From contig JAZLHW010000110.1 in NCBI GenBank assembly GCA_045617105.1, forward strand, positions 1-17,771: a stretch of 17,771 nt of DNA, written 5' to 3'. A model generated the notes under the pieces. It was given only the letters and a program-made list of their open reading frames with translations. It was not told where the DNA came from and searched no databases. A program made the position numbers and the translations under genes. Origin of the DNA: CALELM01 sp045617105. GTDB taxonomy: Bacteria; Bacillota; Negativicutes; Selenomonadales; Selenomonadaceae. Shown piece after piece: positions 1-7,315 of this stretch; the stretch's first letter is position 1; each line of letters opens with the position of its first letter.

Positions 1-29
1 ATCGGGATAATATGGTTTTGATGGTATAG
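1..29 (+). CDS. proB: Glutamate 5-kinase, C-terminal tail (partial)
   Basis: Only the last eight codons are in the window. Reading from base 3 gives RDNMVLMV and a TAG stop at 27-29. The C-terminal PUA domain of ProB usually ends in a short segment of the type (H)RD.., and proA follows 28 bases later, as in the usual proBA operon. ProB phosphorylates glutamate to gamma-glutamyl phosphate, the substrate of the next gene product. The identification rests on this short tail plus context, so it is a moderate call. Confidence 0.6.
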
Positions 30-57
30 GCACGGACCTTTTAGGAGGAATCAGAGA

Positions 58-1311
58 ATGGATATTAAAGAAGAAATTTTAGCAAAGGCAAAAGCGGCAA
101 AGGAGGCTTCCCGCAAGCTGGCAATCGTATCGACGGGCGTAAAGAACAAAGCTCTCCTTGCTATGGCAGATGCCTTGGAGCGCCGTGCAGAGATGATATT
201 GCAGGCAAATGCACAGGACTTGGAGGATGCAAGAAAGAAAGGCGTAAAGCGGTCTTATTTGGACCGCTTGATGTTGGACGAGTCCAGAATTGAGGGAATG
301 GCAGAGGGACTTCGCCAAACAGCGGCATTGCCTGATCCTATTGCCAAGGGAGATTGTTCCATGGTACGGCCTAATGGAATGGAAATTCGCAAGGTTCGTG
401 TACCGCTTGGCGTAATCGGTATTATTTATGAGGCTCGTCCCAATGTGACAGCAGATGCTGCAGCGCTTTGCTTAAAGTCCGGCAATGCTGTCATTCTGCG
501 GGGTGGTTCGGAGGCAATTCGTTCCAATACGGCAATCAGTTCCGTTCTCGCTAAGGCTGCTTACAGTGCAGGTTTGCCGGAGGGTTCCTTGCAGTTTGTG
601 GATTTTACGGACAGGGAAGCGGTAGACGTGATGTCCCATCTTTCTGAGTACATTGACGTTATCATTCCACGAGGCGGTGCAGGCCTGATTCGGCGTATTG
701 TGGAAAACAGCTCTGTTCCAGTGATACAGACGGGGACGGGAGTCTGCCATACCTTTGTGGATGCTTCTGCTGATTTTGATATGGCTCTTCAGATCGCTTT
801 GAATGCCAAGGTATCGCGCCCTTCGGTCTGCAATGCGATGGAGACTCTTTTGGTGCATAATGACATTGCCGGAGAATTTTTGCCTAAGCTGGAATCGGCA
901 ATGCAGGCAAAAAAGGTGGAGCTTCGAGGCTGTGAGAAAGCGAGAGAGTTTTGTCCCAATATGGTGGAAGCGACGGAGGAGGACTGGAGCACGGAGTACG
1001 GAGATCTGATCCTTTCCGTGAAGGTTGTGGAGGATCTGGACGCAGCTATTCAGCATATCAATAAATACAACACAGGACATTCCGAAACGATCGTTACAGA
1101 GTCACTCAGATCGGCAAAGCGTTTTCAGCGTGAGGTAGATGCGGCAGCTGTTTATGTCAATGTTTCGACAAGGTTTACAGACGGCTTCGAGTTTGGTTTT
1201 GGTGCAGAAATTGGAATCAGTACGCAGAAGCTTCATGCACGCGGACCTATGGGATTGGATGAGCTGACCAGTACGAAGTATTTGATTGATGGGAACGGAC
1301 AGATTCGTTGA
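58..1311 (+). CDS. proA: Gamma-glutamyl phosphate reductase
   Basis: Cytosolic NADPH-dependent enzyme of proline synthesis. It reduces gamma-glutamyl phosphate to glutamate-5-semialdehyde, which cyclises to pyrroline-5-carboxylate. The 417-residue length is normal for the family. Residues about 113-131 carry the ProA signature (GVIGIIYEARPNVT). The aldehyde-dehydrogenase-type catalytic cysteine is about residue 258, in the segment RPSVCNAMETLLV. A late segment FGFGAEIGISTQKLHARGP is also typical. The ATG is chosen because AGGAGGA at 43-49 lies 8 bases upstream. It is the second gene of a proBA pair and the first complete gene of a long operon that continues to 4935. Its TGA stop overlaps the next ATG by one base (TGATG). 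Confidence 0.98.
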   Translation: MDIKEEILAKAKAAKEASRKLAIVSTGVKNKALLAMADALERRAEMILQANAQDLEDARKKGVKRSYLDRLMLDESRIEGMAEGLRQTAALPDPIAKGDCSMVRPNGMEIRKVRVPLGVIGIIYEARPNVTADAAALCLKSGNAVILRGGSEAIRSNTAISSVLAKAAYSAGLPEGSLQFVDFTDREAVDVMSHLSEYIDVIIPRGGAGLIRRIVENSSVPVIQTGTGVCHTFVDASADFDMALQIALNAKVSRPSVCNAMETLLVHNDIAGEFLPKLESAMQAKKVELRGCEKAREFCPNMVEATEEDWSTEYGDLILSVKVVEDLDAAIQHINKYNTGHSETIVTESLRSAKRFQREVDAAAVYVNVSTRFTDGFEFGFGAEIGISTQKLHARGPMGLDELTSTKYLIDGNGQIR

Positions 1312-1466
1312 TGAGAGAGATTCGTGCATGGATCTGCACATTGAATCGTTATCTCAGGACACCGAAAGGAAAGCATGATTTTTTTGATTACCTGCGAGCC
1401 GCAGGCTGGATCGTGTTGACTGCTTTTGCTGCAGGTTTCCTGCTGTATGCGGCGTTGGAGAGTTGA
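1311..1466 (+). CDS. Small single-pass membrane protein, unknown function
   Basis: A 51-residue reading frame exactly fills the space between proA and nadD. Its ATG overlaps the proA stop by one base (TGATG), implying translational coupling, and its TGA is 4 bases before the nadD ATG. The N-terminal 30 residues are basic and aromatic (MREIRAWICTLNRYLRT...). Residues about 31-49 (AGWIVLTAFAAGFLLYAAL) form one hydrophobic segment suited to a membrane span. No family is recognised. The positive N-terminus predicts an inside N-terminus. The perfect fit inside the operon makes a real gene likely, although I see no strong ribosome binding site of its own. Confidence 0.6.
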   Translation: MREIRAWICTLNRYLRTPKGKHDFFDYLRAAGWIVLTAFAAGFLLYAALES

Positions 1467-1470
1467 GATT

Positions 1471-2082
1471 ATGGGGAAGTGTCATAGCATTGGTGTTCTT
1501 GGCGGCACCTTTGATCCTATTCATTTTGGGCATCTTTTGACTGCGGAGGCAGTTCGGGAGATTCTTTCCTTGAACAAGATCATCTTTATTCCGGCGGCTG
1601 TACCTCCGCATAAGCTGGGAAAGGAAATCGCTGCGGCAAAACACCGCTTGGCAATGGCAGTTTTGGCAACACAGGGAAACCCTTTTTTTTGTGTGTCAGA
1701 TATGGAGCTTCAGCGAAAGGGCCCATCCTATACGACAGATACGATAGATGCACTGAAAAGGGAGCAGGGTGCTGATACGGAAATTTATTTTATTACTGGG
1801 GCGGATGCCATCAATGCTCTCGATACATGGCGAGCTCCAACAGAACTTTTGGCAAAATGCCATTTTGTTGCGGCAACGAGACAGGGAACCAGTTTGGCAA
1901 GGGAATTTCTTCGAGATAGATTTGGAGAGCTGGCGCAAGAGCATATTCATGAGGTGGAAACGCCGGAGCTGGAGATCTCTTCAACGGAAATTCGGCGCAG
2001 GATACATGAGGGACTTTCCATTCGCTATATGGTTCCGGAGTCCGTGGCAGAGTATATTTTCAAAGAAGGCTTGTATTTATGA
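1471..2082 (+). CDS. nadD: Nicotinate-nucleotide adenylyltransferase
   Basis: Cytosolic enzyme that joins nicotinic acid mononucleotide and ATP into deamido-NAD, an essential step of NAD synthesis. The nucleotidyltransferase motif GGTFDPIHFGHL (GxFDPxHxGH type) is at residues about 10-21. The C-terminal ISSTEIRRR motif is near residue 170. The 203-residue length is normal. I chose ATG 1471 over an in-frame TTG at 1426: GGAGAG at 1457-1462 lies 8 bases upstream, and the family starts just before the GGTFDP motif. The TTG would overlap the small membrane-protein gene. Its TGA overlaps the yqeK ATG by 4 bases (ATGA). Confidence 0.97.
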   Translation: MGKCHSIGVLGGTFDPIHFGHLLTAEAVREILSLNKIIFIPAAVPPHKLGKEIAAAKHRLAMAVLATQGNPFFCVSDMELQRKGPSYTTDTIDALKREQGADTEIYFITGADAINALDTWRAPTELLAKCHFVAATRQGTSLAREFLRDRFGELAQEHIHEVETPELEISSTEIRRRIHEGLSIRYMVPESVAEYIFKEGLYL

Positions 2083-2672
2083 AGATTTCAATGACGATGG
2101 AGAGTATGAAAGGACGCTTGAAGGAACGCCTGAAGGAGAGCCGTTATCTTCATTCGCTTGGTGTGGCAGAGACTTCCGTGCAGCTTGCCGTTCGATTTGG
2201 TGTTGACCAGGAAAAAGCGTATTTAGCAGGGCTGCTGCATGATTGCGCCAGAGAGTTTGAGAATGACCAGCTTTTGCTGGAGGCAGAGAAGCGTGGAATC
2301 CAGACAGGCGAGATAGAGCGGGCTATGCCGCTGCTTCTTCATAGCTATGTGGGTGCAAAATATGTGAGTGAATGTTATGGTGTGGAGGATACGGAAATTT
2401 CTCAGGCCATTGCGAGACATACGGTAGGCGGAAGCTCTATGACGGATCTGGATAAGATCATTTATTTTGCAGACATGATTGAGCCAAATCGAGATTATCC
2501 CGGTGTGGAAGATCTGAGAAAGTTTTCCAGAGAGCTTTCTTTGAATGAAATGGTGTTTCAGGGACTTAACCGTTCTATTCTTTTTGTTGCGGAAAAGGGA
2601 CATTTGATTCACCCTGCGACGGTGCAGGCGAGAAATGAGCTGCTCTTGAAGACGAAATTTCAAGGAAGGTAA
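2079..2672 (+). CDS. yqeK: HD-domain Ap4A hydrolase YqeK
   Basis: YqeK proteins are HD-superfamily metalloenzymes that split diadenosine tetraphosphate (Ap4A) symmetrically to two ADP (established for homologues in other Gram-positive bacteria). In this 197-residue protein I see His25 (YLHSLGVA), the His54-Asp55 pair in GLLHDCA, His88 in LLLHSY, His114 in ARHTVGG and Asp132 in YFADMIEPNR. These are the expected metal ligands in the expected order. The start overlaps the nadD stop by 4 bases, and AGAAGG lies just upstream. Pairing with nadD is the classic Firmicutes arrangement. The next gene begins 6 bases after the stop. Confidence 0.94.
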   Translation: MKISMTMESMKGRLKERLKESRYLHSLGVAETSVQLAVRFGVDQEKAYLAGLLHDCAREFENDQLLLEAEKRGIQTGEIERAMPLLLHSYVGAKYVSECYGVEDTEISQAIARHTVGGSSMTDLDKIIYFADMIEPNRDYPGVEDLRKFSRELSLNEMVFQGLNRSILFVAEKGHLIHPATVQARNELLLKTKFQGR

Positions 2673-2678
2673 AGGACG

Positions 2679-3695
2679 ATGGCGAATCAAGCGCGGGACA
2701 ATATCCAACGATGGAGAAAAAAGAAGAGAAAGCGGAGAAGACTTGCCATCCTTCGGCTGCTGGCAGTTCTGTTTCTTTTTGGCATTGTATTTTCTGGAAT
2801 TTTATTTGCTGGCTATAAGATCTATTACTGGGGAAGCAATGCCTATCAGGAAATGGCTTCGAGGTACCAGAAGTATCAGATGCAGAAAGATGAAAAACAA
2901 AATGCGAGCAGGGTCAATTTTGATGGGTATACGAATCTTTTGATTCTTGGCGTGGATGATGGTGTGGATCGTTCTGGCTCGGATACCAAGAATGCAGATA
3001 CTATCATGGTCTTGAGCTTTGAAAATGCTACAGGGCGTGTCAGGATTCTGACGATTCCTGGCGGAACCTTGGTGAATTTACCTAATGGAAGCGGGCAGGC
3101 GAGACTTTCTTCCTTGTACGCAGGAGGCGGTCCTGTCTTTATGACGAATGAGGTTTCGCAGTTTCTGGGGATCTCCATTCATCAGTACATCGTGCTTGAT
3201 ATGCATGTATTTGCGGAACTGGTTGATATTTTGGGCGGCGTGGACATTTATGTGGAAAATGACATGGACTATGAAGATTCTGAGGCAGGGCTTTCGATTC
3301 ATTTAAAGAAGGGCTATCAGCATTTGGATGGAGATCTGTCGCAGAAGTATTTGCGTTATCGAAGCAATGACCTTGCTGATGTTGGCAGGCTGCATCGTCA
3401 GCAAAGATTCGTCAAGGAGTTTTATGAGAAGGCGATACAGGTGGAAACCGTAGGAAAATTGCCTGAGATTGCGGAAGTGTTCAAGCACCGTATGACGACA
3501 AGCGCAGAGATTTTTGACTCGGTGCATCTTGCTAACGTGTTTTATCATGTCAGCGAGGAGTTGCCTGTGACGTTGATCCTTCCTGGAAATCCTGCATCGG
3601 GGGACGAGGGTGTTTGGATTCCGGATGCAGCTGAGATACAAAAATGCATGGATGAGTTATTTCCCCCAGATGAGGGAGCGGAAGAACAGAAATAG
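2679..3695 (+). CDS. LytR-CpsA-Psr (LCP) family envelope protein, divergent active site
   Basis: LCP proteins are membrane-anchored phosphotransferases that attach lipid-linked polymers to peptidoglycan on the outer face of the membrane. A very basic N-terminus (residues 11-21) is followed by one membrane span (about 22-46) and an LCP domain from about 84 to 250. Domain landmarks include NLLILGVDD, ADTIMVLS, LGGVDIYV, LRYRSND (226-228 RYR) and GRLHRQQRF (236-243). The usual RSDT and IPRDT motifs read NADT (105-108) and IPGGT (126-130), so an Arg and the Arg-Asp pair are missing. The protein may have weak or altered activity, or the family member tied to rsfS may have another role. The Arg-rich second half of the site is intact. 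It is an operon member between yqeK and rsfS. Confidence 0.9.
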   Translation: MANQARDNIQRWRKKKRKRRRLAILRLLAVLFLFGIVFSGILFAGYKIYYWGSNAYQEMASRYQKYQMQKDEKQNASRVNFDGYTNLLILGVDDGVDRSGSDTKNADTIMVLSFENATGRVRILTIPGGTLVNLPNGSGQARLSSLYAGGGPVFMTNEVSQFLGISIHQYIVLDMHVFAELVDILGGVDIYVENDMDYEDSEAGLSIHLKKGYQHLDGDLSQKYLRYRSNDLADVGRLHRQQRFVKEFYEKAIQVETVGKLPEIAEVFKHRMTTSAEIFDSVHLANVFYHVSEELPVTLILPGNPASGDEGVWIPDAAEIQKCMDELFPPDEGAEEQK

Positions 3696-3708
3696 AGGAG
3701 GGTCTTAA

Positions 3709-4065
3709 TTGACAGAACAGATGACAGAGGAGAGCATGGCTCTTGCTATTTGCAAGGCGGCAAGCGACAAGAAGGCAAGCGATATCGTGATAATGGATAT
3801 GAGAGAACAGATGTCCTCGACAGATACGTTTATTGTCTGCTCTGCTAATACGGCAACACAAGTTCGAGCCATTGCAGATAATATCGAGGAAATGCTTGAG
3901 AAAGAAGGGGTATCGTTCCTGCACAAGGAAGGCTATCGAGAGGGTGAGTGGGTTCTTTTGGATTATGGCGATGTCGTGGCGCATGTATTTCGTCAGGAAA
4001 GCCGTGAGTATTATGCCTTGGAACGTCTTTGGAATGCCGCTCCGCTTCGGGTATACGAGGACTGA
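3709..4065 (+). CDS. rsfS: Ribosomal silencing factor RsfS
   Basis: RsfS binds ribosomal protein L14 on the 50S subunit and blocks joining of the 30S subunit when nutrients fall. The 118-residue protein shows the family signatures in order: KKASDIVIMDMR, STDTFIVCSANTATQVRAIADNIEE, EGYREGEWVLLDYGDVVAHVF and YYALERLWNAAP. The start is TTG at 3709, because GAGGAGGG at 3695-3702 is a very strong Shine-Dalgarno sequence 6 bases upstream. The in-frame ATG at 3721 would be 18 bases away. The order nadD-yqeK-LCP-rsfS is a conserved Firmicutes/Negativicutes cluster. The next gene starts 3 bases after the stop. Confidence 0.97.
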   Translation: MTEQMTEESMALAICKAASDKKASDIVIMDMREQMSSTDTFIVCSANTATQVRAIADNIEEMLEKEGVSFLHKEGYREGEWVLLDYGDVVAHVFRQESREYYALERLWNAAPLRVYED

Positions 4066-4068
4066 TCA

Positions 4069-4935
4069 ATGGAAGAATGCAAAAAGAAAAAATATGCCCC
4101 AAGTACAGTAGCGGTCCTCAAGGCCGTGCGTATGGCAGAAATGGGTGTTTTTTTGGATGCGGAAACGGGGAATACCTCAGATGACATTCTGCTGCACAAG
4201 CTGCAGCAGACGGCGCCGGTTGCGGTAGGAGATGAAGTAGAGGTGTTTCTTTACTTGGATCCAAAACATCGTTTGACAGCAAGTATGCGGGTTCCAAAGA
4301 TGAAGGAAGGACAGATTGCACGGCTGAAGGTCATCAACGTGAGCCGTGACGGAGCTTTTTTGGATGTGGGAGCAGAGCGCGGCATTTTCATGCCGTATGC
4401 CGGCATGCGCGGACGTCCCCAAGTGGGGGAATTTGTTTGGGCAAAGCTGTATACGGACAAATCCGGACGATTGGCATTGACGATGGAAGTTGAGGATGAA
4501 ATGCGCCGTGCCTCACAGCCAGCGAAGGATGTCAAGGTTGGAGACCAAGTGCAGGGGGCGGTCTACAATTATACGGACAGCGGGGCATTCATGTTCAGCG
4601 ATGACAGGTATATTGTGTTCTTGGCAAACAAGGAAATGGCAGTGCGTCCTCGGGTTGGCGAGCGGATCACGGCAAGAGTTACCTATGTCCGTCCGGATGG
4701 CAGGCTGAATGCATCGCTTCGGGAAGTGAAGGAAAAGGCGATCGTTACAGATTCTGAAAGAATCTTAGAATTTTTGGAGAACCGCAAAGGACGTATGCCG
4801 TATACGGACAGCTCTTCTCCGGAGGTCATTCGCAGCAAGTTCCAGATCAGCAAAGCAGCCTTCAAGCGTGCCTTGGGACGTTTGATAAAGGAAGGACGCA
4901 TTGAGGAAAAGGATGGCTGGACATTTTTGAAGTAA
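4069..4935 (+). CDS. cvfB: S1 RNA-binding domain protein, CvfB family
   Basis: The 288-residue protein has tandem S1-like RNA-binding modules and a C-terminal winged helix, the CvfB layout. The first module is about 10-72 and contains DDILLHK and GDEVEVFLYLD. The second is about 75-140, with GQIARLKVINVSRDGAFLDVGAERGIFMP-like sequence. The third is about 145-215 (VGDQVQGAVYNYTDSGAFMF). The winged helix is about 230-288 (KFQISKAAFKRALGRLIKEGRIE). CvfB of staphylococci binds RNA and affects virulence-gene expression. The role here is inferred to be general RNA binding. A GAGGA lies a few bases before ATG 4069. It is the last gene of the proBA-nadD-rsfS operon. Confidence 0.92.
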   Translation: MEECKKKKYAPSTVAVLKAVRMAEMGVFLDAETGNTSDDILLHKLQQTAPVAVGDEVEVFLYLDPKHRLTASMRVPKMKEGQIARLKVINVSRDGAFLDVGAERGIFMPYAGMRGRPQVGEFVWAKLYTDKSGRLALTMEVEDEMRRASQPAKDVKVGDQVQGAVYNYTDSGAFMFSDDRYIVFLANKEMAVRPRVGERITARVTYVRPDGRLNASLREVKEKAIVTDSERILEFLENRKGRMPYTDSSSPEVIRSKFQISKAAFKRALGRLIKEGRIEEKDGWTFLK

Positions 4936-4972
4936 CAAACAAAATAAAATTCATACCTTTTTAAAGAAAAAT

Positions 4973-5008
4973 AAAATTTTTGCAGAAGCTGGCAGGAATT
5001 TTGTTTTT
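4973..5008 (+). terminator. Weak candidate intrinsic terminator after cvfB
   Basis: AAAATTTTTGC at 4973-4983 can pair with GCAGGAATTTT at 4992-5002 (11 pairs, two of them U-G), with an 8-base loop. G and five T follow. The stem is A/U rich, so termination may be partial. Confidence 0.35.
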
Positions 5009-5032
5009 GGCAACGAATATTTTCAGTATAAG
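5004..5032 (+). promoter_or_regulatory. Possible promoter of cheV
   Basis: TTTTTG (5004-5009), 17 bases, then TATAAG (5027-5032), 36 bases before the cheV ATG. The -10 is good and the -35 poor. It overlaps the end of the candidate terminator above. No sigma-28 (flagellar) type motif was recognised. Confidence 0.35.
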
Positions 5033-5068
5033 ATGAAAATATGCGAAACCGGTTATGGGGGCGATTGA

Positions 5069-6013
5069 ATGGACAATAAAGGTGAGAACAAGGGAATTCT
5101 TTTGGAAACTGGTACCAATGAGTTTGAAATCGTGGAATTCAGCATCGGGAAGGTGAACTACGGTATCAATGTCGCAAAGGTTCGTGAGGTTATTACTCGT
5201 GCACCAGTGACTGCTATGCCGCAGGCACATCCTTATGTAGACGGGTTGTTTACGTTGCGCGGCAAAGCGATTCCGCTCGTGAATCTGCCTCGTTGCTTGA
5301 ATGTGCAGTCTGCAGATGGACCAAAGAACATTATTGTGACGGAGATCAACAATTACAGCATAGGATTCCTTGTTGAAAATGTTTCGCGTATCCATCGTAT
5401 TTCGTGGAAGGATATGGAGCCGGCTCCTGAGGTCGGTGATCAGTCTCGCGTGGTCGGTATCATCAAGATGGAGGACAGGATCGTTCTCTTGCTTGACTTT
5501 GAGACCATTATTGCAGAGATCAATCCAGAGATCAATGCGAAGCTGACGACTTTTGAGGAAGCTACGGATGATGTGAAGGATAGGCGTTCCGATGTTCATG
5601 TCGTTGTGGCAGAGGATTCTGCAATGCTTCGTGATTTGTTGGTTACGACACTTCATGAGTCTGGCTATCGTTTTGTGCGTGACTTTGGCAATGGGCAGGA
5701 TGCTTGGGATTATCTGCGTGCGTTGGAGGCAAAGGACGGCCCAATCGAGAATCATGTGCGCATCATCGTATCCGATGTCGAGATGCCGAAGATGGACGGT
5801 CATCGCTTGTTGAAGCTGGTACGAGAGAATCCGCGTCTTAGTCAGGTGCCGTTTATCCTGTTCTCGTCCTTGATCAGCGAAGAAATGCGTCGCAAGGGCG
5901 AAGATCTGGGGGCAAGCGGACAGATTTCCAAGCCGGAGATTAATCAGCTGATTGGGCTTTTGGATCACTTGATTTTTGGAAAGCCTATTAGAAAAGCAGG
6001 CGAAGAGGAATAG
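5069..6013 (+). CDS. cheV: Chemotaxis protein CheV (CheW-receiver fusion)
   Basis: CheV couples chemoreceptors to the CheA kinase like CheW, and is itself phosphorylated, which helps adaptation. The N-terminal CheW-like domain spans about 18-160 (EFSIGKVNYGINVAKVREVI, GLFTLRGKAIPLVNL). A receiver domain follows at about 175-305. It has acidic residues Glu182-Asp183, the phospho-acceptor Asp236 in IIVSDVEMPKMDG and Lys288 in QISKPE. The 314-residue length is normal. ATG 5069 is preceded by a G-rich stretch (ATGGGGGCG) as ribosome binding site. It stands alone, between a weak terminator and a strong one, and implies a motile organism. Confidence 0.96.
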   Translation: MDNKGENKGILLETGTNEFEIVEFSIGKVNYGINVAKVREVITRAPVTAMPQAHPYVDGLFTLRGKAIPLVNLPRCLNVQSADGPKNIIVTEINNYSIGFLVENVSRIHRISWKDMEPAPEVGDQSRVVGIIKMEDRIVLLLDFETIIAEINPEINAKLTTFEEATDDVKDRRSDVHVVVAEDSAMLRDLLVTTLHESGYRFVRDFGNGQDAWDYLRALEAKDGPIENHVRIIVSDVEMPKMDGHRLLKLVRENPRLSQVPFILFSSLISEEMRRKGEDLGASGQISKPEINQLIGLLDHLIFGKPIRKAGEEE

Positions 6014-6069
6014 TAAGGGAGCCTTGTTTAACAGCGTGGCTTGCGAATTTTGGTTGTTGGGAATGTTTC

Positions 6070-6108
6070 GGCATAGGTTGGTGTTTTGCCAGCCTATGCC
6101 ATTTTTTT
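6070..6108 (+). terminator. Strong rho-independent terminator of cheV
   Basis: A 12-base stem, GGCATAGGTTGG (6070-6081) with CCAGCCTATGCC (6089-6100), has one G-U pair and a 7-base loop. It is followed by A and seven T (6102-6108). Confidence 0.95.
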
Positions 6109-6157
6109 ATAACGTACTCAATCAAGAAAATGCAACAAGCATTTTCTTCCTATGGTA

Positions 6158-6188
6158 GCGTTTCAACGAAGCGGGAGATATGATCGCC
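6158..6188 (+). repeat. 31-base repeat flanking nagB, copy 1
   Basis: Begins GCGTTTCAACGAAGCG and continues through GATATG and TCGCC. It matches the reverse complement of 7439-7469 at 28 of 31 positions, with the first 16 identical. Read on the minus strand it encodes GDHISRFVET just before a stop. Confidence 0.8.
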
Positions 6189-6338
6189 GCTTGTTAAAAT
6201 TTGGCTTCCCACACTTACAGCAAGCTGTTGAAGAAGGGGACATCTTTAGCTTCGTTATATGGGATATGGAATTTCTAAAGTTCGCAAGGCGTGTTTCCCT
6301 TCAGCAGTGACAGCCGCATAAGCAGTCAGCCCAGAAAA

Positions 6339-6357
6339 TCCCCAAAGGGGAGTTTTT
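6339..6357 (+). terminator. Short G/C hairpin followed by T run
   Basis: TCCCC-AAA-GGGGA at 6339-6351, then GTTTTT. Outer AAAA (6335-6338) and TTTT can extend the stem past a one-base bulge. The loop is only 3 bases. No + strand gene lies just upstream, so its role is unclear. Confidence 0.35.
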
Positions 6358-6380
6358 GGTTCGAAGCAGCGTTTTTTGAG

Positions 6381-6416
6381 AAAAAAAGAACCGGATGCAC
6401 TCTGCTCCGGTTCTTT
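6381..6416 (-). terminator. Rho-independent terminator for the nagB transcript
   Basis: On the minus strand an 11-base perfect stem (AAAGAACCGGA / TCCGGTTCTTT; + positions 6406-6416 and 6385-6395) encloses a 10-base loop. The minus strand then continues with four further T (+ 6384-6381). Orientation fits nagB, whose stop is about 140 bases upstream. Confidence 0.85.
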
Positions 6417-6424
6417 GCTCGTAT

Positions 6425-6514
6425 TCATTTTGCTATATCATCGGCAATCCGCTCGCATTTTTGTTGTTCGCATACATAAACATACCTACCTCGCATGGGA
6501 TTTTGCGTCTGCAT
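6425..6514 (-). CDS. Possible 29-residue peptide between nagB and its terminator
   Basis: ATG at 6514-6512 to TGA at 6427-6425 encodes a basic peptide starting MQTQNPMRGRYVYVC and ending CERIADDIAK. It has two cysteines five residues apart. It lies inside the nagB transcript, between the nagB stop and the terminator. The only Shine-Dalgarno-like sequence (AGAAGG) is too far from the ATG, and length alone does not exclude chance. No family is recognised. Confidence 0.2.
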   Translation of the reverse strand: MQTQNPMRGRYVYVCEQQKCERIADDIAK

Positions 6515-6556
6515 ATATACAAATACAAAATGGAACGAACCTTCTTTAATTCAGCA

Positions 6557-7282
6557 TTAAATCAGGGATAATGCTTCTTCGTCTCCTACTATGGTTACAT
6601 CGTGGTGCATTTGCAGTATGGATGCCGGCACTTGGGGAGTCACAGGCCCAAAGAAGGATTTCTTTACAATCTCCGCCTTGTCTTTGCCGCTGACCGCCAG
6701 CACTATTTTTCTGGCGTGGGTAATGGTCTTTATGCCCATGGTATAGGCTTTTTTCGGCACATCGTCAGCACTGGCAAAGAAACGCTTGTTTGCCTCTATG
6801 GTGCTTGGGGTGAGATCCACGCAATGCACATCTTTTTCAAAGGCTTCTCCCGGCTCGTTGAAAGCGATATGCCCGTTATGCCCCAAGCCCAAAAGCTGGA
6901 GATCGATGCCGCCTAAATCATGTATCAGCTTGGAATAGCGCTGGCACTCCTTCTCCTCGTCAGTCTCCAAACCGTTGGGAATATTGGTGCGGCTCTTGTC
7001 TATATTTATCCGATCGAAGAGGTGCCTGTTCATGAAATAATAGTAGCTTTGGTCGTTGTCTCGGGACAGACCCTTGTATTCGTCAAGATTTACGGTTGTG
7101 ACATCGGAGAAATCCAAATCTCCCTTTTTGTACCATTCCACCAGTTGATCGTATATGCCGATAGGGGACGATCCGGTGGCAAGGCCCAGTACGCAATTCG
7201 GCTTCATTATTACCTGCGCCGATATGATGTTGGCTGCTTTCCTGCTCATGTCCTTGTAGTCTTTTGCCCTGTATATCCTCAT
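6557..7282 (-). CDS. nagB: Glucosamine-6-phosphate deaminase
   Basis: Cytosolic enzyme that converts glucosamine-6-phosphate to fructose-6-phosphate and ammonia, feeding amino sugars into glycolysis. From the MRIYRAKDY start it has 241 residues, like short Gram-positive NagB proteins. Motifs are VLGLATGSSPIGIY (about 32-45), the catalytic Asp67 in TVNLDEYKGL, and GLGHNGHIAFNEPG (132-145, His138 and Glu143). Asn136 takes the place of an Asp in the E. coli enzyme, as in the Bacillus type. Three in-frame ATGs lie at 7291, 7288 and 7282. GGGAGG ends only 1 base before the first and 10 before the third, and the family aligns best with the third, so I favour 7282. The gene is monocistronic, divergent from ybaB, with its own terminator. 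Confidence 0.95.
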   Translation of the reverse strand: MRIYRAKDYKDMSRKAANIISAQVIMKPNCVLGLATGSSPIGIYDQLVEWYKKGDLDFSDVTTVNLDEYKGLSRDNDQSYYYFMNRHLFDRINIDKSRTNIPNGLETDEEKECQRYSKLIHDLGGIDLQLLGLGHNGHIAFNEPGEAFEKDVHCVDLTPSTIEANKRFFASADDVPKKAYTMGIKTITHARKIVLAVSGKDKAEIVKKSFFGPVTPQVPASILQMHHDVTIVGDEEALSLI

Positions 7283-7315
7283 CTGCATCATACCTCCCTT
7301 TCCATATGCACTTTT

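Larger units (their letters stand above)
6109..6380. other. Non-coding stretch between cheV and the nagB terminator
   Basis: No supported gene. A 10-base perfect inverted repeat with a 5-base loop lies at 6124-6148 (AAGAAAATGC / GCATTTTCTT), without a T run on either strand. Next to it is one copy of the 31-base repeat (6158-6188). A small hairpin follows at 6339-6351 (TCCCC/GGGGA) with TTTTT after it on the + strand. A 52-codon frame at 6152-6310 has no ribosome binding site and no recognisable content. Confidence 0.6.

Noticed and set aside
4961..5968. 335-codon minus-strand frame opposite cheV
   Set aside because: CheW and receiver motifs on the + strand are complete; this is a shadow.
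5976..6158. 60-codon + strand frame over the end of cheV
   Set aside because: It overlaps cheV and the strong terminator at 6070-6108.
6152..6310. 52-codon + strand frame starting MVAFQRSGRYDRR
   Set aside because: No ribosome binding site, no promoter and no family; it includes the 31-base repeat, so the frame may be accidental.
6291..6479. 62-codon + strand frame after cheV
   Set aside because: It starts with GTG, has no ribosome binding site, and runs through two hairpin terminators.
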